64,000 nt of DNA from Massilia endophytica (GCF_021165955.1 NZ_CP088952.1:1364001-1428000), one strand, 5' to 3'. Counted from the stretch's first letter, positions 24,784 through 34,939 are shown. The notes: generated from the sequence alone by a model not told the origin. Made by a program: numbers and translations.

Positions 24784-25249
24784 AGCTCAGGGCCGACTTC
24801 TTGCTGCTGGTCTGGCGCTTCTTGGCGCGCTTGATGGTGCCGCCGGTGGTGACGCGCTCGTTCCCCTTCAGCATGACCTTGCTGATGGTCGGCTTCTTGG
24901 TGCCGCTGGCGCTTGGCTTGACGATGGTGACCATGCGCATGCCCTTGCCAGCCTTCCCGCTGCGCGCCTTCTCGGCTTCCTTCTTCGGACGGTAGAGCAC
25001 CAGCAGCTTGCCGATGTGCTGCACAGGGGCGGCATCCAGCTCGGCGCAGATGGTTTCGTACATCTCGATGCGGGCTTCGCGGTCGTCGCCAAAGACGCGG
25101 ACCTTGATCAGGCCATGGGAATCCAGGCCCAGTTCAATTTCCTTCATCACGGCTGGAGTGAGGCCGGCTTCGCCGATCATGACGATGGGTTTCAGGCCGT
25201 GCGCTTCGGCGCGCAGGACGCTGCGCTCGGCGGGTGTCAGGTTCAACAT
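24782..25249 (-). CDS. yhbY: YhbY family CRM-domain RNA-binding protein
   Basis: Ribosome-assembly-associated RNA-binding protein. The CRM domain occupies about residues 1-95 (LRAEAHGLKPIVMIGEAGLT, GLDSHGLIKVRVFGD) and ends with VQHIGKLLVLYRP. At 155 residues it is longer than E. coli YhbY (about 97) owing to a basic lysine/serine-rich tail that probably adds RNA contact. It is divergent from rlmE, another ribosome-maturation gene, and this yhbY-rlmE-ftsH order is common in proteobacteria. Confidence 0.92.
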   Translation of the reverse strand: MLNLTPAERSVLRAEAHGLKPIVMIGEAGLTPAVMKEIELGLDSHGLIKVRVFGDDREARIEMYETICAELDAAPVQHIGKLLVLYRPKKEAEKARSGKAGKGMRMVTIVKPSASGTKKPTISKVMLKGNERVTTGGTIKRAKKRQTSSKKSALS

Positions 25250-25292
25250 ATTGATTTTTCAGTGGTTCTCTTAAAAGCAGTATTCTACGCGA

Positions 25293-25943
25293 ATGGCAAA
25301 GAACAAATTAAATAAAAACTGGTTGCACGACCATATCAACGACCCTTACGTCAAGGCCGCCCAGAAGGACGGCTACCGCGCCAGGGCCGCGTACAAGCTG
25401 AAAGAGATCGACGAAGACGAGAAGCTGATCAAGCCCGGCCAGGTCATCGTGGACCTGGGCTGCACCCCCGGCAGCTGGGGCCAGTACACCCGGCGCAAGC
25501 TGGCGGGCAAGGAGGGCGGGGGCATCAACGGCACCATCATCGGCCTCGATATCCTGCCCATGGAGCCCATCGCGGACATGCATTTCATCCAGGGCGACTT
25601 CCGCGAGCAGGAGGTGCTGGACCATCTTGCCGAGGTGCTGAAGGGCCGCAAGGCCGACCTGGTGCTGTCGGACATGGCGCCCAATCTCTCCGGCATTGCC
25701 ACGGCGGACGCCGCACGGATGGAAGATCTTATCGACATTGCCATTGATTTTGCTCAGCACCATATGAAACCCTCCGGCGCCTTGCTGGTCAAATGTTTCA
25801 AGGACATGGGTTTCAGCCAGATCGTGGAGAAATTCCGGCGCGAATTCAAGACCGTCAGCCAGAAAAAGCCCAAGGCCAGCCGGGATAAGTCGTCAGAAAT
25901 CTTCCTGCTGGGCCGCGGATTGAAAAATCCCGCTGAAAATTGA
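25293..25943 (+). CDS. rlmE: RlmE, 23S rRNA 2'-O-methyltransferase (FtsJ/RrmJ)
   Basis: Methylates U2552 of 23S rRNA in late 50S assembly. The 216 residues carry the SAM motif VDLGCTPGSWGQ and the K-D-K-E catalytic set (YRARAAYKLKEID, LSDMAPNLSG, LLVKCFKDMG, RDKSSEIFLLG). No ribosome-binding site is visible, and a TATTCT -10-like box ends 6 bases before the ATG, so the mRNA may be leaderless. In E. coli rlmE and ftsH form a heat-shock operon; here 170 bases separate them. Confidence 0.95.
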   Translation: MAKNKLNKNWLHDHINDPYVKAAQKDGYRARAAYKLKEIDEDEKLIKPGQVIVDLGCTPGSWGQYTRRKLAGKEGGGINGTIIGLDILPMEPIADMHFIQGDFREQEVLDHLAEVLKGRKADLVLSDMAPNLSGIATADAARMEDLIDIAIDFAQHHMKPSGALLVKCFKDMGFSQIVEKFRREFKTVSQKKPKASRDKSSEIFLLGRGLKNPAEN

Positions 25944-25953
25944 CAGTTTGACC

Positions 25954-25981
25954 CTTGTATTCGGGCGGGCGGCCCGCACAT
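25954..25981 (+). promoter_or_regulatory. Candidate heat-shock (sigma32) promoter before ftsH
   Basis: CCCTTGTA (25952-25959, with upstream TTTGA) resembles the sigma32 -35 element, and CCCGCACA begins 13 bases after it, resembling CCCCATNT. ftsH is a known sigma32 target in E. coli. The -10 match is partial, so this is tentative. Confidence 0.35.
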
Positions 25982-25993
25982 CGGCCCGGAAAG

Positions 25994-26013
25994 CCGCGTT
26001 TTTCGCGGTTTTT
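25994..26013 (+). terminator. Short hairpin with T-tract after rlmE
   Basis: CCGCG/CGCGG (25994-25998/26004-26008) around a TTTTT loop is followed by TTTTT. The stem is short; it may be a weak terminator or attenuator between rlmE and ftsH. Confidence 0.4.
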
Positions 26014-26113
26014 ACCGCACCTTAGGGGCAGGTTTCTTAGCACGGCCTGTCTATTGCGAGTAAAATGGACCAAGCTACAGGTAACAGGTGCGCAGGCATC
26101 CGGAGGAGTTTTC

Positions 26114-27997
<1,884 letters not shown>

Positions 27998-28020
27998 GCG
28001 CAGCCTGACGAGTATTAAAG

Positions 28021-28050
28021 AAAGGGTGAGGAGCGATCCTCGCCCTTTTC
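28021..28050 (+). terminator. Terminator between ftsH and folP
   Basis: AAAGGGTGAGGA (28021-28032) and TCCTCGCCCTTT (28037-28048) form a 12-bp stem with one G-T pair and a GCGA tetraloop, followed by TT. The short T-tract may allow read-through into folP. Confidence 0.6.
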
Positions 28051-28067
28051 ATTTTCAGCACAGCACC

Positions 28068-28892
28068 ATGGCCCACACCAAGTTCGGACGCTTCAACTTC
28101 CCGCAGCAGCGCGCCCTCGTCATGGGCATCCTCAACGTCACCCCCGATTCCTTCTCCGACGGCGGCCAGTTCGCCTCCCTGGACTACGCCATCTCCCACG
28201 CCGAACAGATGATGCGCGACGGAGTGGACATCATCGACGTGGGCGGCGAATCCACCCGCCCCGGCGCCCCGCCCGTGGCCCTGGAGGACGAGCTGCGCCG
28301 CGTCATGCCCGTGCTCTACGCCCTGCGCGACTGCGGCAAGGCCATCTCCGTGGACACCTACAAGCCCCAGGTGATGCGCGAGGCCATTCTGGCGGGCGTG
28401 GACATGATCAACGACATCAACGGCTTCCGCGCCGAGGGGGCCATCGAAGCCGTGCGCGACAGTGAGTGCGCTCTGTGTATCATGCATATGCTTGATAAAC
28501 CTGCAACCATGCAGCAGCAGCCGGAATACGGCGACGTGGTGCGGGAAGTCACGGACTTCCTGCGCGGGCGGATCGAGGCCATGACGGCGGCCGGTATTGA
28601 GCGGAATCGCCTCTGGATCGATCCGGGCTTTGGTTTTGGCAAGACGGTCGAGCATAATTACGCATTATTGAAGGCTGGCCGCCGCATGGTGGACGAGCTG
28701 GGCGTGCCGCTGCTGGCGGGCCTGTCGCGCAAGTCCATGATCGGGGCGGTGACGGGCAAGCCGGTGGAGCAGCGCCTGGCGGGCAGCATCGGCGGCGCCC
28801 TGGCGGCCGTGGCGCACGGCGCACGCATCGTGCGGGTGCACGACGTGGCCGAAACGGTGGACGCGCTCAAGGTGTGGCAGGCAGCCCATTAA
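28068..28892 (+). CDS. folP: Dihydropteroate synthase
   Basis: Condenses para-aminobenzoate with dihydropterin pyrophosphate in folate synthesis; sulfonamide target. The 274-residue TIM barrel shows VMGILNVTPDSFSDGG near the N-terminus, VDIIDVGGESTRPGA, ISVDTYKP, MINDINGF, DPGFGFGKT, and GLSRKSMIG with the catalytic lysine and serine region. The chosen ATG at 28068 begins the homology; a longer frame starts at 28026 inside the terminator. It is 18 bases from glmM, the classical folP-glmM pair. Confidence 0.96.
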   Translation: MAHTKFGRFNFPQQRALVMGILNVTPDSFSDGGQFASLDYAISHAEQMMRDGVDIIDVGGESTRPGAPPVALEDELRRVMPVLYALRDCGKAISVDTYKPQVMREAILAGVDMINDINGFRAEGAIEAVRDSECALCIMHMLDKPATMQQQPEYGDVVREVTDFLRGRIEAMTAAGIERNRLWIDPGFGFGKTVEHNYALLKAGRRMVDELGVPLLAGLSRKSMIGAVTGKPVEQRLAGSIGGALAAVAHGARIVRVHDVAETVDALKVWQAAH

Positions 28893-28910
28893 CGATAAGG
28901 ACAACACAAC

Positions 28911-30266
28911 ATGGCACGTAAATATTTCGGCACCGACGGTGTACGCGGACTGGTGGGCGAGGCTCCGATCACGCCCGATTTCGTCATGCGGCTCGGCTAC
29001 GCGGCGGGCAAGGTGCTGGCCAAGACGGCGACGCCCGGCACGGCGCGCCCGACCGTCCTGATCGGCAAGGACACCCGCATCTCCGGCTACATGCTGGAAG
29101 CGGCGCTCGAAGCGGGCTTCGCGGCGGCGGGCGTGGACGTGATGCTGGCGGGCCCCATGCCGACCCCTGCCATCGCCTACCTGACGCGCGCCCTGCGCCT
29201 GTCGGCAGGCGTGGTGATCTCCGCCTCCCACAATCCCTTCCAGGACAATGGCATCAAGTTCTTCTCCGACCAGGGCACCAAGCTGCCGGACGCGGTGGAA
29301 CTGGACATCGAAGCCCAGCTGGACCAGCCCATGCACTGCGTGCCCTCCGAAAAGCTGGGCCGCGCCAAGCGCCTGGACGACGCCTCGGGCCGCTACATCG
29401 AATTCTGCAAGAGCACCTTCCCGAACGAGCTGGACCTGCGCGGCCTGAAGATCGTGGTCGACTCCGCCCACGGCGCCGCCTACAACATCGCGCCCCACGT
29501 CTTCCACGAGCTGGGCGCCGAAGTGGTCCCCATCGGCAACAAGCCGGACGGCTTCAACATCAACGACGGCCACGGCGCCACCGCGCCCAAGGCCATGGCC
29601 GCCGCCGTGCTGGCCCATGACGCCGACCTCGGCATCGCCCTGGACGGCGACGCCGACCGGCTCATCATGTGCGACGCCAACGGCCGCCTCTACAACGGCG
29701 ACGAGCTGCTCTATGTGATGGTGATGGACCGCCTGGCGACGGGCCCCGTGGCGGGCGCCGTCGGCACCCTGATGACGAACATGGCGCTGGAAGTGGCCTT
29801 CAAGGAAAAGGGCATCGGCTTCGCGCGCGCCAAGGTGGGCGACCGCTACGTGCTGGAAGTGATGAAAGAGAAGGGCTGGATCCTGGGCGGGGAGGGCAGC
29901 GGCCACCTGCTCGCGCTGGACAAGCATACGACGGGCGACGGCATCATCTCCGCCCTGCAGGTGCTGAGCGCCCTGAAGCGCAGCGGCAAGACCCTGGCCC
30001 AGATCGCAGGCGAAGTCGAGCTCTTCCCGCAGACCCTGATCAATGTGCGCGTCCCGGCCGGTTTCGACTGGCAGAAGAACGCCGCCATGGTGGCCGAGAA
30101 GGAAGCCGTGGAGCGCGAGCTGGGCGACACCGGCCGCGTGCTGATCCGCGCCTCCGGCACGGAGCCCCTGATCCGCGTGATGGTCGAAGCCCGCGACGCC
30201 GCCCGTGCCCAGCAGTTCGCCGAACGCATCGCCGCCAAAGTCGAGCTCCCCGCCGCCGCCGCATAG
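28911..30266 (+). CDS. glmM: Phosphoglucosamine mutase
   Basis: Interconverts glucosamine-6-phosphate and glucosamine-1-phosphate for UDP-GlcNAc, hence peptidoglycan and LPS. Of 451 residues, the phospho-serine motif SASHNP lies at 104-109 (S106), the metal loop is DGDADR, the sugar-binding loop is GGEGSGH and the phosphate-binding loop RASGTEPLIRVM is near the end. The N-terminus KYFGTDGVRG is typical. An AAGGA ribosome site precedes the ATG. Confidence 0.97.
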   Translation: MARKYFGTDGVRGLVGEAPITPDFVMRLGYAAGKVLAKTATPGTARPTVLIGKDTRISGYMLEAALEAGFAAAGVDVMLAGPMPTPAIAYLTRALRLSAGVVISASHNPFQDNGIKFFSDQGTKLPDAVELDIEAQLDQPMHCVPSEKLGRAKRLDDASGRYIEFCKSTFPNELDLRGLKIVVDSAHGAAYNIAPHVFHELGAEVVPIGNKPDGFNINDGHGATAPKAMAAAVLAHDADLGIALDGDADRLIMCDANGRLYNGDELLYVMVMDRLATGPVAGAVGTLMTNMALEVAFKEKGIGFARAKVGDRYVLEVMKEKGWILGGEGSGHLLALDKHTTGDGIISALQVLSALKRSGKTLAQIAGEVELFPQTLINVRVPAGFDWQKNAAMVAEKEAVERELGDTGRVLIRASGTEPLIRVMVEARDAARAQQFAERIAAKVELPAAAA

Positions 30267-30314
30267 CCCAGTCCGCCACCGACCAAAGTCAGCAAAGCCC
30301 GAAGACCCCCCGAT

Positions 30315-30343
30315 TTGACGCCCCCAAGGGGTACGAGTATCAT
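30315..30343 (+). promoter_or_regulatory. Promoter of tRNA-Pro
   Basis: TTGACG (30315-30320) and TATCAT (30338-30343) with a 17-base spacer. The predicted start is near 30350, a few bases before the mature tRNA. Confidence 0.75.
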
Positions 30344-30353
30344 TGTCCTACAT

Positions 30354-30430
30354 CGGAGTGTAGCGCAGCCCGGTAGCGCACCTGGTTTGGGACCAGGGGG
30401 TCCAAGGTTCGAATCCTTGTACTCCGACCA
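30354..30430 (+). tRNA. tRNA-Pro (anticodon TGG)
   Basis: Complete cloverleaf of 77 bases. The acceptor stem is CGGAGTG/TACTCCG with a G-T pair, the D arm GCGC is present, the anticodon stem CCTGG encloses TTTGGGA with anticodon TGG, and the T arm has GGTTCGAATCC. The discriminator A and encoded CCA are present. Confidence 0.96.
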
Positions 30431-30437
30431 CATTCCG

Positions 30438-30461
30438 AAAGCGGGCTTCCAGCCCGCTTTT
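30438..30461 (+). terminator. Hairpin between tRNA-Pro and tRNA-Arg
   Basis: AAAGCGGGCT (30438-30447) pairs perfectly with AGCCCGCTTT (30451-30460), followed by T. It is a likely terminator or a processing hairpin; no separate promoter for tRNA-Arg is obvious. Confidence 0.6.
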
Positions 30462-30475
30462 CATTTCCCCTCTCA

Positions 30476-30552
<77 letters not shown>

Positions 30553-30556
30553 TTGT

Positions 30557-30898
30557 TCAGAGCCTGGTAATGATTTTTGCGTTCTTTCCCGGACCCGGGC
30601 AGCTCATATTGCTGAATCTCCCCGTCACGGCGTAGCCCGCCGGGATGGGCGACTCGTCGCACACAATTTCCTCTGCCCCTGGAATCTTGATCCGCCAGGC
30701 GTTGTTGATGTCACCCCGGCAGCCTGCCTGCCCGTAGCTGAATTGACTGACAATCACCCAGCCGGATGGAATGGGATCGCCCTTGCAGATGATCAGCTCC
30801 GTGGGCGGAGGGGCTTTCGAATCGGAGTACGCCATGGACGGCAAGGGCGCAAGCACTGCAACGGCGAGGGAAATACAGGCTCCAGCAAGAGACTTCAT
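30557..30898 (-). CDS. Small exported protein with two cysteine-containing repeats
   Basis: A 113-residue protein with a signal peptide (about 1-23, ending PSMA). The ATG at 30898 is preceded by GGAGG five bases upstream; an upstream extension is rejected. The mature part consists of two approximately 40-residue repeats: IICKGDPIPSGWVIV and IVCDESPIPAGYAVT begin them, each followed by FS and a second cysteine (QAGCRG, NMSCPG). The four cysteines could form two disulfides in the periplasm. I do not recognise the family. Its stop lies 4 bases from the tRNA-Arg 3' end, on the opposite strand. Confidence 0.75.
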   Translation of the reverse strand: MKSLAGACISLAVAVLAPLPSMAYSDSKAPPPTELIICKGDPIPSGWVIVSQFSYGQAGCRGDINNAWRIKIPGAEEIVCDESPIPAGYAVTGRFSNMSCPGPGKNAKIITRL

Positions 30899-31105
30899 TC
30901 TGACCTCCGGGCTCGTGGGGAATGGGAAGTTGCCTGCGGACTTTAACATCCGGTATCAATCCCGTCATTGAGCTCTTACCGGCATTGCTCATCCGCGCAA
31001 CGCCTTCCTCATTTGGGGAATTGCCGCTCACTGCTTTGGCTCTTACAGTCCCTTTAAGGATGATTGCGAATTTGCAACATCAAAATCATAAACAGGGAGG
31101 GAAGT

Positions 31106-32509
31106 ATGAAGCAGTTTCGGGCGCTATGCGCCAGCCTATTGGCGGCCAGTCTCGTGGCTTGCGGCGGGGGCAACGATGCGCCGCCAACAGTCAGCACCAT
31201 CAATGTAAGCAGCGGCAACAACCAGACGGCGGTCGCGGGCGCCAAGGTGGCCGATCCTATCGTACTGACCCTGGTCGATGCGGGCGGGGCGCCCGTGGCC
31301 AATACCAGCGCCTCGGCGACCGTGGCCAGCGGCGGCGGCTCCCTCGGCACCGCCAGCTACACGAGCGACAGCTCCGGCAAGATTACGATCAGCACCTGGA
31401 CGCTCGGCACCACGGTCGGCGACCAGACGCTCAGCGTGACCTCGGGCGCAGCGAAAGCCACGGTTGCGGCGAAAGCCACGGCGGGCGCTGCGGCGAAGAT
31501 CACTCCTCTGCCGGATAACGTCAGCACCGGAAACATCGGCGCCTCCATTGCCGCTCCGGGCGTAACGGTCACGGACGCCAATAACAATCCAGTTGCGAAC
31601 GCCACCGTGACCTTCTCGGTCGCCGCCAACAACGGCGTGCTGTCCGGCGCCACCGCGACGACCAATGTCTCCGGTGTCGCCCGCGTGCCTGGCTGGACCC
31701 TCGGCCCGCTCGTCGGCACACAGAAGCTGACGGCCAAAGTGGGGACGAGCGCCAGCCTGGATATTTCCGTCAATGCGACGCTGGCGGCTGGCTGCGTCAC
31801 GCAGCCAGTGGTGATCGGCCTGCCGGTGAACGGTGAATGGACGAGCACGGACTGCAGCTCCACCACCACCCCGGTGGGTCACTACGACGAGTATTCGCTC
31901 ACGCTCGCGACCCCGGCCAATTTCCGCGCCAAGGTCACTGGCGCCAATGGCCGCAAGCTGCGCATCTTCGATGCGACTGGCCGGGTAGTGGGCGAGATGC
32001 CGAGCGATGCGTTTGCACCGGCGGCCGTCAATCCGCTGGAAATCCAGTACGCCTTGCCAGCAGGGCAGTTCAAGCTGCGCGTCTACGCGCCGGACGCCGC
32101 GACGCTGGGTGCTTACACGCTGAGTCTCACGGACGATTTCTCGAATGCGATCACGGATGCGGCCACCTGCCGTCCCGTCATCTTCGCCACCTTCGGCGCC
32201 TCGGTCACGCAGACCCTGAAGAAGGGCAACTGCTCCTTCATGGGCGATAACGAAGACCGCTATATCCTGCTGCTGCAAACGGGCGAAACGGTGAAGATCA
32301 CTCTGACCAGCACGGCGATGAGCCCCTATCTCCTGCTGCGCGACGACCGTACCCCGACCAGCCCGGTCGTCGCCTCGGACCGCCGCACCGCGCCGGGCAC
32401 GGCGACGCTGACCTATACGGCCACGTTCAGCGACTTCCACGAGATCATCGTCACCAGCAACACCTTCGTTGAAGAGGGCAGCTACACCATCACGGTGAGC
32501 AAGCCCTGA
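31106..32509 (+). CDS. Lipoprotein with bacterial Ig-like domains
   Basis: The 467-residue protein has lipobox LVAC (cysteine at 19) followed by a glycine-rich linker. Two Ig-like (Big_1-type) domains follow at about 30-120 and 125-215 (VVxDxxGxPVAxxxVTF pattern, GxxTLGxxVGxQxLTA). The C-terminal 230 residues contain two beta-rich units resembling bacterial pre-peptidase domains (GEWTSTDCSS, LKKGNCSFMGDNEDRY). It is probably surface or periplasmic, structural or adhesive. AGGGAGG at 31094-31100 supports the ATG. No catalytic motif is seen. Confidence 0.75.
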   Translation: MKQFRALCASLLAASLVACGGGNDAPPTVSTINVSSGNNQTAVAGAKVADPIVLTLVDAGGAPVANTSASATVASGGGSLGTASYTSDSSGKITISTWTLGTTVGDQTLSVTSGAAKATVAAKATAGAAAKITPLPDNVSTGNIGASIAAPGVTVTDANNNPVANATVTFSVAANNGVLSGATATTNVSGVARVPGWTLGPLVGTQKLTAKVGTSASLDISVNATLAAGCVTQPVVIGLPVNGEWTSTDCSSTTTPVGHYDEYSLTLATPANFRAKVTGANGRKLRIFDATGRVVGEMPSDAFAPAAVNPLEIQYALPAGQFKLRVYAPDAATLGAYTLSLTDDFSNAITDAATCRPVIFATFGASVTQTLKKGNCSFMGDNEDRYILLLQTGETVKITLTSTAMSPYLLLRDDRTPTSPVVASDRRTAPGTATLTYTATFSDFHEIIVTSNTFVEEGSYTITVSKP

Positions 32510-32515
32510 ACGTTC

Positions 32516-32707
32516 TCAGCCGTGCGGCCTGCGCTGATTCGGGCAGGCCAGCACGCGCTTGATGGTGGCCAGCTCGATGCCATTGGTCCTGAGGAAGCGC
32601 AAGGCGTCCTTGGGGCCCGTCGTGATCTGAATCGTCAACGCCCGGTTGACGAGGTTGGCCGTCAGCCAGTCCATCCTTGAATACTTCCTGGTGGTGCGTC
32701 CGCGCAT
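32516..32707 (-). CDS. Small hypothetical protein, tandem paralogue 1
   Basis: A 63-residue soluble protein of unknown function. The start ATG at 32707 follows GGAG five bases upstream; a GTG one codon earlier also fits. It is clearly related to the next small gene (32790-32978): both share N-x-x-L-x-x-Q near the middle, A-x-R-[FY]-L, and a C-terminal TIKRVL followed by two arginines. The predicted fold is two or three helices. It lies 82 bases downstream of its paralogue. Confidence 0.65.
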   Translation of the reverse strand: MRGRTTRKYSRMDWLTANLVNRALTIQITTGPKDALRFLRTNGIELATIKRVLACPNQRRPHG

Positions 32708-32789
32708 CACTGCTCCGTGCTATCGAGGTTGATAGCCAGAGTGTAGCTAAAGCGGGAAGGGGCTGACGTACGACAGGCGCAAACGGCCT

Positions 32790-32978
32790 TCAGTCCGGTG
32801 TGCGGCGACTGATGGAATCTGTCAGCACGCGTTTGATGGTTTCGCTTTCCACGCGGTGTTCAACGAGATATCGGACGGCTTCCGCCGAGCCCGCGATGGC
32901 CTGGAGCGCCAGACCGTGGTTGATGATGGCTGCCTGGCGCTCGTCTGTACGGTTGCAGATGGTAGCTGGGTTATCCAT
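32790..32978 (-). CDS. Small hypothetical protein, tandem paralogue 2
   Basis: A 62-residue protein (MDNPATICNRTDERQ start) with the same architecture as 32516-32707: NHGLALQ, AVRYLVEH and ETIKRVL motifs and an RR near the end. GAGGAAGAG upstream can serve as ribosome site. Conservation of the TIKRVL tail between the two copies supports both being real genes. Function unknown; no signal peptide or membrane segment. Confidence 0.65.
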   Translation of the reverse strand: MDNPATICNRTDERQAAIINHGLALQAIAGSAEAVRYLVEHRVESETIKRVLTDSISRRTPD

Positions 32979-33162
32979 GGCCGCTCTTCCTCAGAAGTGG
33001 AAACTCCAGTTTAGGCAAAACGGATGGGGAAGTCGTTAACAAAATGCAGTTTTTCAGGCGCTCACCTCACTTAATTCTTGATATCGTTCGCGCAAACGTT
33101 TGGCTGTTGCGAAAATGAATCATGGCTTTGAGCAAGCTCAAATAGCGAGCTCGGCAATCGTG

Positions 33163-33768
33163 CTAGCCCCCCAGGATCAGGCTCGCCGCGATGGCCAGCA
33201 TGGTGGCGCCCGTTAACGCTTCGATGCACTTCCACGCCAGGGGCCGCGAGAGCAGGGCAGCGCAGCGCGCCGACCCAAAACCGATAAGGCTGAACCACAG
33301 CAGGGAGGCCGTGATGGCGCCGCCCGCGAAATGCACGCGCTCCGGGGCAGGATAGCTGCCGCCGATTGAACCCAGCAGAACCACCGTATCCAGATAGACG
33401 TGGGGATTCAGCAGCGACATCGCGGCGACGCTGGCCAAGGCGGCCCGGGCGCTGATACGGACGGTCTCGCCGGTGGCGTCCAGTGAGCTGCTGCGCAGGA
33501 GGCCGCGCCAGCTGCGCAGGCCATACCACAGCAGAAAGGCAGCACCGCCCCAGCGCGCCGCCGTCAACGCGATCGGGGAATCCTGGATCAGGCTGCCGCC
33601 GCCTGCCACGCCAATTCCAATGAGCACGGCATCGATGGCGATGCAGGCCGCCACCGTCAGCAGCACGTGCTGGCGCTGGATACCCATTCGCAGCACGTGG
33701 GCGTTTTGCGCGCCGATAGCCATGATGAGGCTGGCGCCCAGTCCTAAACCATTCAGGTATGTGTTCAT
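33163..33768 (-). CDS. argO: LysE/ArgO-type basic amino acid exporter
   Basis: Inner-membrane exporter of 201 residues with about six hydrophobic segments. LysE-family signatures are the N-terminal LGASLIMAIGAQNAHVLRMG and SLLNPHVYLDTVVLLGSIG. It exports arginine and/or lysine when internal levels are high. The AAGGAGAA ribosome site precedes the ATG. It is divergent from an ArgP-like regulator, the standard arrangement, so the shared spacer is the likely control region. Confidence 0.9.
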   Translation of the reverse strand: MNTYLNGLGLGASLIMAIGAQNAHVLRMGIQRQHVLLTVAACIAIDAVLIGIGVAGGGSLIQDSPIALTAARWGGAAFLLWYGLRSWRGLLRSSSLDATGETVRISARAALASVAAMSLLNPHVYLDTVVLLGSIGGSYPAPERVHFAGGAITASLLWFSLIGFGSARCAALLSRPLAWKCIEALTGATMLAIAASLILGG

Positions 33769-33814
33769 TGTTTTCTCCTTCGCCCAGCATCATGCGTGGT
33801 TCCATGGAGCTGTG

Positions 33815-33854
33815 AAGCAAATTTAATATAATTCCGCTTACATTAATTTTGCTT
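33815..33854. promoter_or_regulatory. Inverted repeat between argO and argP (candidate ArgP site)
   Basis: AAGCAAATTTAAT (33815-33827) and ATTAATTTTGCTT (33842-33854) are inverted copies with one mismatch, 14 bases apart, in the AT-rich spacer between the divergent genes. Position and symmetry fit a LysR-type regulator site. Confidence 0.55.
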
Positions 33855-33865
33855 AAGGAATGGGG

Positions 33866-34762
33866 ATGAGCTTGGACGCCAGGCAATGCGAAGCCTTTTT
33901 GGCCGCGGTGGACATGGGCAGCTTCGATCAGGCGGCCGCGCATCTGAATCTCACTCCGTCTGCCGTCTCCCAGCGGATCGCTGCGCTCGAAACGGCCCTC
34001 GGCAGCCCCTTGCTGGTGCGCAGCCGGCCCTGCCGTCCAACCGGCCCGGGGCGGCGGCTGCTGCAGTATCTTCGCCGCGCCCGCCTGCTGGAACAGGACT
34101 TCATCGCGGAATTCGGCGAGGCCGACCAGTTGAGCCAAGTTGCCATCGCCGTGAATAACGACACCCTGGAAACCTGGCTGCTCCCCGCCATTGGTGGATT
34201 TCTGGCAGAGGAGAATCTCGGCGTCGAAATCATTCTCGACGACCAGAATTACACCTACGAGCTGCTGGAAAATGGCTCCGCCGTCGCCGGAGTATCCACG
34301 CAGTCCAAAGCCATGCGCGGATGCGCCATTGAATTCCTGGGAAGCATGCGATACCGGATGCTGGCATCGCCCGAATTCGCCAAAAAATGGTTTGCCAGCG
34401 GTTTTACGCGCGAAGCCGCGCGCAAAGCGCCAGTCGCAATATTCAATCGCAAAGATCTTTTGCAGACGGACTTTATCCGCGAACGGCTCGGATTACTGCC
34501 CGGAAGTTATCCGGTGCATTATGTTCCCGCCAGCGGTCCATTCATGAGCGCCATTGAAAAAGGCATCGCTTACGGCATGCTCCCTGAGCAGCAATATGGG
34601 CGGCATTTGGAAACTGGAATATTGGTGGACCTGGCTCCGGGCCATTATTTCGATGTCCCGCTTTATTGGCATGCATGGCGGGTGCAGCCGCCCAAGCTTG
34701 AGCGGCTGGGGGAGCGTATTGTCAATGCGGCACGGGCTGCACTGACCCAGCCGGGCGAATGA
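33866..34762 (+). CDS. argP: ArgP-type LysR-family transcriptional regulator
   Basis: LysR-type regulator of 298 residues. The helix-turn-helix (AVDMGSFDQAAAHLNLTPSA, then VSQRIAALE) resembles ArgP/IciA, which activates argO in response to arginine and lysine. The start ATG at 33866 lies 6 bases after AAGGA; an ATG two codons upstream abuts the ribosome site. The C-terminal half is noticeably more AT-rich than its neighbours. The adjacent argO gene supports the function. Confidence 0.88.
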   Translation: MSLDARQCEAFLAAVDMGSFDQAAAHLNLTPSAVSQRIAALETALGSPLLVRSRPCRPTGPGRRLLQYLRRARLLEQDFIAEFGEADQLSQVAIAVNNDTLETWLLPAIGGFLAEENLGVEIILDDQNYTYELLENGSAVAGVSTQSKAMRGCAIEFLGSMRYRMLASPEFAKKWFASGFTREAARKAPVAIFNRKDLLQTDFIRERLGLLPGSYPVHYVPASGPFMSAIEKGIAYGMLPEQQYGRHLETGILVDLAPGHYFDVPLYWHAWRVQPPKLERLGERIVNAARAALTQPGE

Positions 34763-34889
34763 CGCGCGCCGGATTCTGGCTGGTTCGTGCCAACTGTTGG
34801 CGCGTAGCCCAAAGAAACCGCTGAGTAAAAGGCAAGCTTGCGTATTAGCTGGATATATTTGGTCAGAAATTGTCGTGTCCACACCTCAA

Positions 34890-34939
34890 TTGCTTCGCCC
34901 GGCACGAAGCAACTGATAAGCTAGAGCTTAACCAGTTGC
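34890..34939 (+). promoter_or_regulatory. Overlapping hairpins in the leader of the diguanylate cyclase gene
   Basis: Hairpin A: TTGCTTCG (34890-34897)/CGAAGCAA (34905-34912). Hairpin B: GCAACTG (34909-34915) and TAAGCT (34917-34922) pair with AGCTTA (34925-34930) and CAGTTGC (34933-34939). The two share GCAA, so they are mutually exclusive. B ends 13 bases before the start codon. It does not match the c-di-GMP riboswitch consensus I know. Confidence 0.45.
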
